From Reyranella massiliensis 521 (lineage in GTDB: Bacteria; Pseudomonadota; Alphaproteobacteria; Reyranellales; Reyranellaceae), in contig NZ_HE997181.1 in the NCBI RefSeq assembly GCF_000312425.1, forward strand, positions 3,538,839-3,591,414: DNA of 52,576 nt. Reading direction: 5' to 3'. Made by a program: the position numbers and the translations under genes. Under the pieces are notes generated by a model. It was given only the letters and a program-made list of their open reading frames with translations, was not told where the DNA came from and did no database searches. Position 1 is the stretch's first letter, and the number at the start of each line of letters is the position of its first letter. Of the stretch, positions 46,127-52,576 are shown piece after piece.

Positions 46127-46358
46127 GGCGAACGCTTTAGCCCAGATGCGAGGTCGCTGTAACGACGGCGCGTGCGGTCATCCCATCGAATGTTTGTGGA
46201 CTACTCATCAACCGCAAATGCCCTTTGGAGATGCGTCGGCCGACGGACAGATGCCGCGCAAAGAGATGCCAGAAACCCGCAGCGGTCGAAAGCCTTCGTC
46301 AAGGCAACCCGCGCATCGATAGAAGTCTAAGGCGTTTAGCCGTACGAAATGGGAGCAA

Positions 46359-46403
46359 TGGTGCCCAGGGGCGGAATCGAACCACCGACACTGCGATTTT
46401 CAG
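46359..46403 (-). tRNA. 3' fragment of tRNA-Phe (GAA), probable attachment site
   Basis: On the minus strand the 45 bases read from the anticodon loop (CTGAAAATC, anticodon GAA) through the variable loop and T-arm (GGTTCGATTCC) to the acceptor strand ending CTGGGCACCA. The 5' half of the tRNA is absent: the sequence upstream of the anticodon does not continue as a D-arm. A tRNA 3' half cut at the anticodon loop is the usual remnant left at one end of an element integrated by a tyrosine recombinase. No integrase gene is in the window. Confidence 0.8.
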
Positions 46404-46535
46404 AAGCGCTCTTGTCGCGTGCTCACAGGGGCTTAGCGAAACAGAGGTTGGAAAAAAGACATCGATTCTGCCTGTGGATGGCAAAAATGAAGAGGCAATG
46501 ATTCGATGGCTGTTCAGGCCGCTGCTTGGCAAGCG

Positions 46536-46556
46536 AAAGGCGGCCGAAGCCGCCTT
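46536..46556 (-). terminator. Intrinsic terminator of cold-shock gene copy 2
   Basis: GGCGGC at 46539-46544 pairs with GCCGCC at 46549-46554 across a CGAA tetraloop, with AAA/TT extending the stem. On the minus strand it reads AAGGCGGCTTCGGCCGCCTTT, a compact UUCG-type hairpin just after the stop of the cold-shock gene. Confidence 0.7.
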
Positions 46557-46577
46557 CCAAGAACACGCATTCTGGAC

Positions 46578-46778
46578 TCAGGCCTTGAGGTTCACTGCCG
46601 CCTCTTTGCCGCGCTCCACCTGAATTTCGTAGCTGATCTTCTGGCCTTCGTTGAGTCCGTTGAGGCCTGCCCGCTCGACGGCGCTGATGTGAACGAAAAC
46701 ATCCTTTCCGCCGCCATCAGGTTGAATGAAGCCAAATCCCTTGGTTGCGTTGAACCACTTTACAGTGCCTGAAGCCAT
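46578..46778 (-). CDS. cspA: CspA-family cold-shock protein (copy 2)
   Basis: A 66-residue cold-shock protein with RNP1 ([11 protein letters not shown]) and RNP2 ([10 protein letters not shown]) intact. It is very close to copy 1 over the first 50 residues and diverges at the C-terminus ([12 protein letters not shown] against the SADNLKLVD of copy 1). ATG 46778 follows AGGA. It sits beside the tRNA fragment and has its own terminator. Confidence 0.95.
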   Translation of the reverse strand: MASGTVKWFNATKGFGFIQPDGGGKDVFVHISAVERAGLNGLNEGQKISYEIQVERGKEAAVNLKA

Positions 46779-46972
46779 GTTCGTATCCTAGTGTGAGCGC
46801 TTGAGTGCGCGCGAGCACGCTACCCACATTCGGGCAGCTGTCCACCCGGCCCTTGGCGTAAGCCCCTGCTAAGATGATCCTTGATCACCAGATGGTCACC
46901 CCCAAATGCGAGCTGTCCGTGGCGGCGGCGACTTGGGCCGCTGTCAATCTGCAATCGCACAAGGGCTAGTGC

Positions 46973-46988
46973 GCATGCACGTGCATGC
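46973..46988. other. 16-bp perfect palindrome
   Basis: GCATGCACGTGCATGC reads the same on both strands. It lies in the 298-base gap upstream of the small gene at 47077, about 90 bases before its start, and could be an operator. No other copy was noticed in the window. Confidence 0.5.
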
Positions 46989-47076
46989 AGGCAGACGGTC
47001 GGTCGATTCGGGATGGCCGGCCTGCCGGAACCTCTGAGGCACCGGGCGCGGCCGCAGCGCGCGAGAGAACGAAGTC

Positions 47077-47367
47077 ATGGAGTGGGCGCTCGGGACTGGC
47101 GCCGCGCGCGACATCGTGCAGGCCTATCGTCGTCGCATCTTCGCGGGGGATGGGCACATCTCAGCGATGATTGCGGCCTACAACGTTGCAGCTGATCTTG
47201 GCTGCCGGCGCGACGGGCTGAACGATGCCGTCGAACACATCATCGAGTGGGCCCAGACCACCTATGCGGAGTGGTTTCATCGCTGCCAGCCCCCTGATGA
47301 GACGCCTGCCAAGGCCGTCGCGACCATAGCGGCTGCCGTTGCGCCGGCACCCGGTCAGGGCGCCTGA
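47077..47367 (+). CDS. Hypothetical protein
   Basis: A 96-residue protein, helical at the N-terminus (AARDIVQAYRRRIFAGDGH, AAYNVAADLGCRRDGL, EHIIEWAQTTYAEW), with an Ala/Pro-rich tail. It starts at ATG 47077, preceded at a distance by GAGAG. No family is recognised. Composition and codon use are like the GC-rich neighbours. Function unknown. Confidence 0.5.
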   Translation: MEWALGTGAARDIVQAYRRRIFAGDGHISAMIAAYNVAADLGCRRDGLNDAVEHIIEWAQTTYAEWFHRCQPPDETPAKAVATIAAAVAPAPGQGA

Positions 47368-47564
47368 TCCCGATCCGCCGAGGTGGCGAACTTCGTTCTA
47401 GCGCTTGCGCGGCCTCGACGGTTTCGGCTCCGGAAACGTCTGCCAGGTCACGCCTCCTCAGGCGGGGATCTCGAGACCCCCTTACGACGGCGCGAAGGGT
47501 CTCTGCCTCGTCCGATGTCAGGGGGTCGGCATATTCCAGTGCCCCCGCAATGGAGCATGAGCAG

Positions 47565-48525
47565 TTACTCAGCCAACTTCTGCGTCATACGATGCCGCCA
47601 TTCGCGAGGAGCCATCCCAAAGGCTGCCTTGAAGACGCGGCTGAAGTTGGTCATATCCGAGAAACCCCATCCATAGGCAATCTCGCTGATTGTCCGATGT
47701 CTCTGCAGGGGATCACTCAAAGCCGCCTGACAACGCGCCAAGCGCAGAGAACGAACAAGTCGCGTAATCGATGTCTCCCGATGTGCCAAGATGGAATTCG
47801 CGTATCTGATGCTGACGCCTGCGCTCTCCGCCACAGCGGCCGGGTCAAGGCCAGGATTCGAAAGGCTCGCTTCGATCGCCTGGCACACCTTCTTTAGAAC
47901 CACGAGTTTCGAGCAGGATAAACGCACTGGGCCGCCTGCAAGGCTGCCTAGCGACGTGGCAACAAGGTCGAGCGTTTGATCCCGTACTTGCGCTTGAGCC
48001 GCAGCGGTCATTCGTTCTGCATGATCCGGTAAAAGTGCGACAAAACCCGACGTCAGGCCACAGTCACCGTGAGCCGGACTGAGAATACGAGCCAGCAATT
48101 GGGTCGTCTTGCCCACTCTTGCCTCCAAATCGCGGCGATGGAGCTTGAGGACAAGCAATCGGGCGCCCATGGAGAACCGTGCCATGTAGGGCAGCATAGG
48201 ATCCAGCAATGTCATATTCCCCGGCGACAACTCTACATTCCGGGTGAGCTGCTCTATCGCCAGGGTCCCCGCCATTTGACGGCAGAGGTAGACATCATCA
48301 ACCCGCCAGGGCAACATGTCGTTGCGTTCGATGCACTGTGAGGGCCGAAGTCTCAAATTGCACAAGCCCGATGTCCGCCAAGCTTCCGGCTTCGAGGTGC
48401 GCGTGAAACGGTTGTTGCCCATGAGGCTTTGAATGGTGGTTTACCAGGGTCTTGCAAGCAACGTCGTGCCAATAGGCAAATCGCTCGCGCGGATGAACGT
48501 CATGGGTGGAAAACAGCCGTTCCAA
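47565..48525 (-). pseudogene. AraC-family transcriptional regulator, frameshifted
   Basis: The C-terminal half (in frame to 47565) has the two helix-turn-helix motifs of AraC/XylS regulators: LDPAAVAESAGVSIRYANSI and TISEIAYGWGFSDMTNFSRV, then MAPREWRHR. The N-terminal half lies in another frame: LERLFSTHDVHPRERFAYWH, PFHAHLEAGSLADIGLVQFE, up to about 48300, typical of the ligand-binding domain in this group. An indel near 48300-48315 separates them. The most plausible start is TTG 48525 after GGGAG. It is divergent from the TRAP binding-protein gene at 48654 and would be expected to regulate it if intact. Whether it is decayed or a sequencing error is open. Confidence 0.7.
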
Positions 48526-48653
48526 CTTCCAGTCTCCCGCCGTGCGACGCGTCGAGTGCCTAATTGGCCGAGACTCTGTGCCGATACAGCCAATTAAGCA
48601 ACCATGACTCACGCTATGAGATCCGATGCCACCCAATCCACACTGAACATGCA

Positions 48654-49619
48654 ATGACCTTACGCAGCGCTCTAACCGCACTCTTGCTCTTCCTTCCTTG
48701 CGCAAAAGCCGCCGGGTTAGATTTGCGGTCGGCAGATGTGTACGCTGCCGAACATCCATCGGTGCAGGCGGTCGCCTACATGGGCCTGCTCATGGAGCAG
48801 CGGACTTCTGGCCGAATAAAAATCGCGTCACTCGGTTCGAATTCCATATCATCCGAGATCTTCGCGATCGGCGCTGTGCAAAATGGGACACTCGATCTGG
48901 CAAGGGTCAATCTCGCATCCCTGAGCAGCATTGTGCCGGCAGCCCATGTTCCCGCGTTGCCATACATCTTTCGATCGACGGATCATCTGCGGCGGGTCAT
49001 CGACGGTCCAATCGGAACAGAACTCTTGGCCGCGCTCGAACGTCACGGGCTGGTCGGTCTCTGCCTGTATGACAACGGCGCGCGCTCCTTCTACGGCTCG
49101 AAGCCTGTTCGAACGGTCCATGACCTGGCTGGTGTGAAGGTCCGCACCCCTCTGTCAGGACCTTGGTCCTCGATATTTCAGACAATGGGGATGCGCGCGA
49201 TACCTATGCCCTACGAGCAAGTCCACGTCGGCCTTCGCAAGGGCTTAGTCGAACTGTCGGAAAACAACTGGCCAGCATTTGTCTCCTCTCGGCACAATGA
49301 AGTAGCAAAGTACTTCAGCAAGACGAATCATTTAATGACGCCTGGAGTGGTGATTTTCTCGAAAAAGCTTTGGGATGCCCTCTCTTCAGAAGATCAGGCG
49401 ATCATTCGGGGCGCAGCGCAGGAGTCGGTGCTCCACAACCGAACGCTTTGGAATGAACGTGAATTGAACATGGTAAGTATGGCTAAGTCGCTGAGCGTCG
49501 AAATCGTCTCGGATGTTGATCGTGACTCTTTTGCCCGTGCTATCGCGCCAATCTACGATCGGCAAATTGGTGTGAAAGGAGCGGAGGAACTGATCGTGCG
49601 GATACGGTCCACGAAGTAG
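48654..49619 (+). CDS. TRAP transporter solute-binding protein, DctP-like
   Basis: A 321-residue periplasmic binding protein. ATG 48654 gives a clean signal peptide, MTLRSALTALLLFLPCAKAAG; the frame is open upstream to 48564, but that part is not credible. The mature part shows DctP-family features: a region GTLDLARVNLASLSSIVPA, LPYIFRSTDHLRRVIDG, GARSFYGSKPVRTVHDLAGVKV (with the conserved substrate-contact Arg), and KYFSKTNHLMTPGVVIFS. The DctQ and DctM membrane subunits are not next to it, so it is an orphan here. The ligand is probably a carboxylate but cannot be predicted. Confidence 0.8.
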   Translation: MTLRSALTALLLFLPCAKAAGLDLRSADVYAAEHPSVQAVAYMGLLMEQRTSGRIKIASLGSNSISSEIFAIGAVQNGTLDLARVNLASLSSIVPAAHVPALPYIFRSTDHLRRVIDGPIGTELLAALERHGLVGLCLYDNGARSFYGSKPVRTVHDLAGVKVRTPLSGPWSSIFQTMGMRAIPMPYEQVHVGLRKGLVELSENNWPAFVSSRHNEVAKYFSKTNHLMTPGVVIFSKKLWDALSSEDQAIIRGAAQESVLHNRTLWNERELNMVSMAKSLSVEIVSDVDRDSFARAIAPIYDRQIGVKGAEELIVRIRSTK

Positions 49620-49630
49620 AGACACGTAGT

Positions 49631-49786
49631 TTGGTTCAATACCGATCGCTAGACATCGTCGGCCGGGTGCGGATCAACGGCCGCGACTTCGGGTGCCTCG
49701 ATGTCCTGGCGGGTCCCCTGCCCGGAAAGCCGATGTGGATCGGTGAGCCGATCGGCCTGGTCGTGCGCGAGCTGTCGGTCGAGTGA
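49631..49786 (+). CDS. Small hypothetical protein
   Basis: A frame of 51 codons from TTG 49631 reads through LDIVGRVRINGRDFGCLDVL and GKPMWIGEPIGLVVRELSVE and looks protein-like, with alternating beta-strand composition. Its stop overlaps the GTG start of the next gene by four bases (GTGA), typical of translationally coupled genes. No clear ribosome site precedes the TTG. No family is recognised. Confidence 0.45.
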   Translation: MVQYRSLDIVGRVRINGRDFGCLDVLAGPLPGKPMWIGEPIGLVVRELSVE

Positions 49787-50043
49787 CCCGCCTGTGGCAC
49801 CATCCGTCGGAAACGTTGCGCGCGCTGCTGGCGACCTTCAAGGCGCAGTACGTGGTCTGCCGCCCCTGCCGGCGCTGGATGCCGCTGCGGGTTCAAGCCA
49901 AGGATCTCGACCGCAGGTGCGAGCTCTGCCCGTTTCGCTGCGATCTCTGCAAGCGGCGCGGTGAGATCGTGTTCGAGGTCCCTGAGGGCTTCAACTTGGT
50001 TGGCGAAGAGTTGGCGACGCCGCCCCAACGTTCGTCATTCTGA
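49783..50043 (+). CDS. Small Cys-rich protein (possible zinc ribbon)
   Basis: An 86-residue protein from GTG 49783. It contains VVCRPCRRWMPL, then CELCPFRCDLCKRRG, giving three CxxC pairs that could bind one or two zinc ions. The end, EIVFEVPEGFNLVGEEL, is strand-like. It overlaps the preceding 51-codon gene by four bases. Function unknown; nucleic-acid binding is a guess from the Cys pattern. Confidence 0.55.
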   Translation: MTRLWHHPSETLRALLATFKAQYVVCRPCRRWMPLRVQAKDLDRRCELCPFRCDLCKRRGEIVFEVPEGFNLVGEELATPPQRSSF

Positions 50044-50097
50044 AGGATCAGAGACGACCTAGGTATTGCGCTCCGGGCCGAGAAGGGAGATGTCCGC

Positions 50098-50880
50098 CTA
50101 CGTACCGAAGAAGGCATTGATCTCTGCGGCTACGTCGTGAGGTCTGGTCATCGCTGGAATGTGGCCAGAACCTTCGAATACGACCAGCTTGCTGTCAGGG
50201 ATCAGAGAGTTGATGTAGCGCCACGTCTCCATATTGCAGGCGAAGTCCCTCTCGCCATGCAACAGCAATGTGGGGAGTCGCCAGCGAGGCAGTTCGCTTT
50301 CCCAGTCGACGGGCTGGTCCCACTGCATCGACATGATCCTTTCGGCGGCTTCGGGGGTGGCGCGCGACAGGATGTTTACCCCCCAGCGCCTGACATGCTC
50401 GACATCCGCTTCGGGCGTGCTCCGATCGATGAACCACTTGAGCCGATCGCGATGAGTCTCTCCTGGCCATTTGGACGGCGGGACTCGAGGAGTGGGCGTT
50501 GCTCCCGGCACCTGCACCTCGCCCGTGCCGTTCATCAGGATCAATCCTTCGAACCGCTCGGGATGGCGAAGCACCGCTCGCATGACCGTCATGACACCGC
50601 GCGAGAAGCCGGCGAGCACACACTTCTGGATCGAGAGTGCATCCATCACCGCGAACACATCGTCGACCAGCGCTTCGTGCGTGATTGATTCCACAGGAAC
50701 TAAGGTCTCACCGGTACCGCGATGATCGTACACAATCGTGCGCCAGGAAGCGCTGAGGGGTGCCAGGACACCGATCCAGTCCTCGAAGTTTCCCACCCAG
50801 CCGCTATGGGCAAGGATCGTTCGAGGTCCGCTACCGAAGCTCAGCGTGAAAACCTTGTTGCCTGCAATATTCAAGAACAT
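50098..50880 (-). CDS. Alpha/beta hydrolase
   Basis: A 260-residue alpha/beta hydrolase-fold enzyme. Visible are the oxyanion region TILAHSGWVGNFEDW, YDHRGTGET, the nucleophile elbow LAGFSRGVM (Ser near residue 94), the acid region LLLHGERDFACN and the histidine in GSGHIPAMTRPHDV. Length and order match small esterases or haloperoxidase-like hydrolases. ATG 50880 has GGGGGG just upstream. It stands alone, convergent with the small Cys-rich gene. The substrate is unknown. Confidence 0.8.
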   Translation of the reverse strand: MFLNIAGNKVFTLSFGSGPRTILAHSGWVGNFEDWIGVLAPLSASWRTIVYDHRGTGETLVPVESITHEALVDDVFAVMDALSIQKCVLAGFSRGVMTVMRAVLRHPERFEGLILMNGTGEVQVPGATPTPRVPPSKWPGETHRDRLKWFIDRSTPEADVEHVRRWGVNILSRATPEAAERIMSMQWDQPVDWESELPRWRLPTLLLHGERDFACNMETWRYINSLIPDSKLVVFEGSGHIPAMTRPHDVAAEINAFFGT

Positions 50881-50932
50881 CTGCCCCCCTTATTGTGGTA
50901 CTTCCGCTGTCGGCATGGAAAGCGCTTGAATC

Positions 50933-51772
50933 CTACGTCTTCGTATCCGCACCACCCCGGCCGCCCATCGCCCTCGCCACATCGTCGGAGTCGCGAAGGT
51001 TGGCGACCTTTAGCTTCCGTTTCGCCGCCACCTTCGGATCTGCGGACGTCGCCGGCGGCGCTGCGTCGGCCGCCGATGTCATGGCCTCGCCTTCCGCCTT
51101 CTCCTCGAGCGGCAGCAGCACGATCACGCCCGACTTGGCAGGCTGCTGCAGCTTCAGCGCCTCGTCCATCGGCGCGGTGAGCCAGGTCTCGATCTCGTCC
51201 TTGGTCGTCAGGATCAGCGGCGTCGCCTTCTCGTGGATCGGCCGCACCACGTCCGCCGGGTCGGTCGTCAGGAAGGAATAGAGCGTGTGCTGGCCGACGT
51301 CGGGCTTGGTCTTGGTGCCGCGGTCGCCCGTCCAGGTGCGCCAGATCCCGGCGAAGGCGAACAGCGATCCGTCCGGCCGCGCGAACCAGCGGTTCACCGA
51401 CGGCGTGCCGTGCGTCTTCATGCCGGTGTTCTTGTCGGGCTCGGCGAATTTCACCACCGGCACCAGGCAGCGGCCGCCGACGTCGTTGCCGACCTTGACC
51501 GACGGTTCCTTCAGCCAGGGCTTCCAGTAATTCGACGTCGTGTTGCGCACGTTCGTCACGTAGCCGCCGCCCGGAATGTTCGGCGGCTTCGGGAAACCCC
51601 AGCGCATGTCCCTGAAGGCGATGCTGCCCTCGCCGTCGGCCACCATCACCGGCGCCTCGCCGTTGGGATAGACATTCTGAGTGTCGCGGAAGTTCGTGCC
51701 GATCAGCTGGCGGTGCCGCAGCAGGCCCGCCACCTCGTCGCGGCTGAGCCGCACCGTGTAGAGATTGCACAT
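50933..51772 (-). CDS. yedK: SRAP/YedK-type abasic-site protein
   Basis: A 279-residue SOS response-associated peptidase (SRAP) family protein. The family's Cys2, exposed after Met removal, crosslinks to abasic sites in single-stranded DNA; here it is MCNLYTVRLS. Other family positions seen are WGFPKPP, TNVRNTTSNYWKPWL (the usual NAR region), GRCLVPVVKFAEP (the family often has FYEW, so the Glu shifts in context), FAGIWRTW and PIHEKATPLILT with the conserved His. The last 50 residues are a low-complexity Ala/Lys-rich tail. ATG 51772 is fixed by Cys2; a longer frame open to 52138 is a shadow of the next gene. Confidence 0.85.
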   Translation of the reverse strand: MCNLYTVRLSRDEVAGLLRHRQLIGTNFRDTQNVYPNGEAPVMVADGEGSIAFRDMRWGFPKPPNIPGGGYVTNVRNTTSNYWKPWLKEPSVKVGNDVGGRCLVPVVKFAEPDKNTGMKTHGTPSVNRWFARPDGSLFAFAGIWRTWTGDRGTKTKPDVGQHTLYSFLTTDPADVVRPIHEKATPLILTTKDEIETWLTAPMDEALKLQQPAKSGVIVLLPLEEKAEGEAMTSAADAAPPATSADPKVAAKRKLKVANLRDSDDVARAMGGRGGADTKT

Positions 51773-51783
51773 GGGGCCGGAGC

Positions 51784-52317
51784 TTAACGCCCGGCGTTGC
51801 CCAGGGGAAAGCGGCCCATGATCGTCGCGTGCCCGCGGTTGCCCCAGTCGTCGGCGATCGGGCCGGGCTCGGGCTCCTCCGGCGAGACGGTCCTGGGCAC
51901 GAACTCGACCGGCTCGTCGCGTTCGTAGGCCGCGCGGATCGCCGCCATGCGGGCATCGCGCAGGGGCCGGAGGCGCTCGAAGACAGACTGGTCGTAGAAG
52001 AACTCGGCGCGCGAGGCGCTGTCGGCCAGGGCCTTGGCCGGAGTCGCCCGGACCAGCCGGCACACCTTGGCGGCATCCTCGCCCAGCTCGAACATCAGGT
52101 TCAGGGTGCAGGCCTCGGGATCGATCATGTCGGTGCACTCGCCGGCGAGATCGAGGGTGTTCATGACGATGCCCAGCGCGATGCGATAGGTGACCGGCCC
52201 GATGCCGTGCTCGTCCTGGTGGTCGAGCGGATCGTAGTGTCCGACGATGACGTGCGGCTTGGCGTGCTTCTTCAGGAACTCAATGGGGTGCACGGTGCGG
52301 CGGAAGCGGATGTACAT
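51784..52317 (-). CDS. Hypothetical protein
   Basis: A 177-residue soluble protein starting at ATG 52317 (MYIRFRRTVHPIEFL) after a strong GGAGGGAC ribosome site. The middle has KPHVIVGHYDPLDHQDEHGI and TLNLMFELGEDAAKVCRL; the C-terminus is acidic. No family is recognised. It ends 11 bases before the SRAP start and begins 11 bases after the stop of the upstream small gene, so three genes probably form one operon. Confidence 0.65.
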   Translation of the reverse strand: MYIRFRRTVHPIEFLKKHAKPHVIVGHYDPLDHQDEHGIGPVTYRIALGIVMNTLDLAGECTDMIDPEACTLNLMFELGEDAAKVCRLVRATPAKALADSASRAEFFYDQSVFERLRPLRDARMAAIRAAYERDEPVEFVPRTVSPEEPEPGPIADDWGNRGHATIMGRFPLGNAGR

Positions 52318-52328
52318 GGCGTCCCTCC

Positions 52329-52568
52329 TCAGTTGATCGTCGCAAGCCGGCGCAGGAAGGCCTGCAGCTCGGGCAGGTCGGCGCCGTCTTCGAAGTGACG
52401 ATGATCGGGCTCCCAGCGATTGCCGGTCCGTTCGTCGTAGCCCTTCGGCTCGATCGACGCGGCGACCCTGGATTCCTCGGGGCAGCTCCAGTCGAACAGC
52501 AGGGCGAAGCATTCCAGCCGGGCGGTGCGGCCGTCGCGCAGCTCCACGACGAAGCCGCCTTCCCACAC
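52329..52568 (-). CDS. Hypothetical protein, 5' end at or beyond window edge
   Basis: At least 79 residues are visible, from a possible GTG at 52568 or continuing out of the window. The sequence, with FALLFDWSCPEESRVAASIE, GNRWEPDHRHFEDGADL and ELQAFLRRLATIN, suggests a small globular protein. It precedes the gene at 51784 in the same direction. Function unknown. Confidence 0.55.
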   Translation of the reverse strand: MWEGGFVVELRDGRTARLECFALLFDWSCPEESRVAASIEPKGYDERTGNRWEPDHRHFEDGADLPELQAFLRRLATIN

Positions 52569-52576
52569 TTCCCAGT

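Noticed and set aside
46359..46403. An intact tRNA-Phe gene
   Set aside because: Only the 3' part from the anticodon loop onward is present; the D-arm and 5' acceptor strand are missing.
51773..52138. N-terminal extension of the SRAP protein
   Set aside because: The family requires the sequence to begin Met-Cys, found at 51772; the extension is an out-of-frame reading of the neighbouring gene.
1..52576. CRISPR arrays, rRNA genes or riboswitches
   Set aside because: No regularly spaced direct repeats, no rRNA-like segments and no convincing riboswitch cores were seen by eye on either strand.

Overview
The window looks like part of an alphaproteobacterial chromosome. The core genes are GC-rich, and several gene sets are typical of rhizobial or rhodospirillal relatives: a capsule-lipid polyketide synthase paired with an oxoamine synthase (RkpA/RkpG type), a DUF5681 plus ParB-methylase island, two CspA-type proteins and an SRAP protein beginning MCNLY. 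The genus cannot be fixed from the sequence alone. Positions 1 to about 18,000 are visibly AT-richer than the rest and carry insertion sequences and broken genes, so that part is probably a variable, transferred surface-polysaccharide region.

Layout. (1) 64-4411: two FkbM-type methyltransferases, one frameshifted, around a phage-tail-like beta-helix protein. (2) About 4600-7498: a pile of insertion sequences made of an IS481-type remnant, an IS66-type remnant and an intact Tn5/IS50-like transposase, with identical 171-bp IS66 ends in inverted orientation. (3) 8077-17357: a domain-extended FkbM methyltransferase, a broken sulfotransferase/TPR gene, a beta-sandwich protein, a 950-residue GT2-GT4 fusion, a small coiled-coil protein and a GT4. 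(4) 17741-25061: a capsule-export block with two divergent KpsE/CtrB-like proteins, a KpsT-like ATPase and a BexD/CtrA/Wza-like lipoprotein, plus accessory proteins; no KpsM-type permease is visible. (5) 25121-27445: a two-gene island (DUF5681; ParB-methylase with an altered catalytic motif) framed by 15-bp direct repeats and carrying a cluster of TTCCCTG motifs. (6) 27460-44684: a probable lipid or glycolipid block with a GT21 (ceramide-glucosyltransferase-like), a formyltransferase, a 2479-residue type I PKS, a PLP-dependent oxoamine synthase, a duplicated beta-helix/DUF4114 protein, an LpxO-like hydroxylase, and GT2 and GT4 enzymes, closed by a strong terminator. (7) 44802-52576: ordinary genes: two cold-shock proteins, a 3' tRNA-Phe fragment (probable old attachment site), small hypotheticals, a broken AraC regulator divergent from an orphan TRAP binding protein, an alpha/beta hydrolase and an SRAP protein.

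How it may work together (inference). The PKS builds a reduced acyl chain on its ACP. The oxoamine synthase may release it by condensation with an amino acid, giving a sphingoid-like amino ketone, as proposed for the rhizobial RkpA/RkpG lipid. The GT21, formyltransferase, LpxO-like hydroxylase and GT2/GT4 enzymes are placed to decorate or glycosylate that lipid. The KpsE/KpsT/Wza-like proteins upstream would export a capsule-type polysaccharide, perhaps anchored by it. A beta-sandwich domain with a YGPYxxLPPGxY-like motif recurs in four proteins of the polysaccharide region and may be a shared glycan-binding module.

At least four non-transposon genes are interrupted by a single frameshift or pair of shifts (64-1005, 9737-11163, 22198-23314, 47565-48525). 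Either the region is decaying or the assembly contains indel errors.
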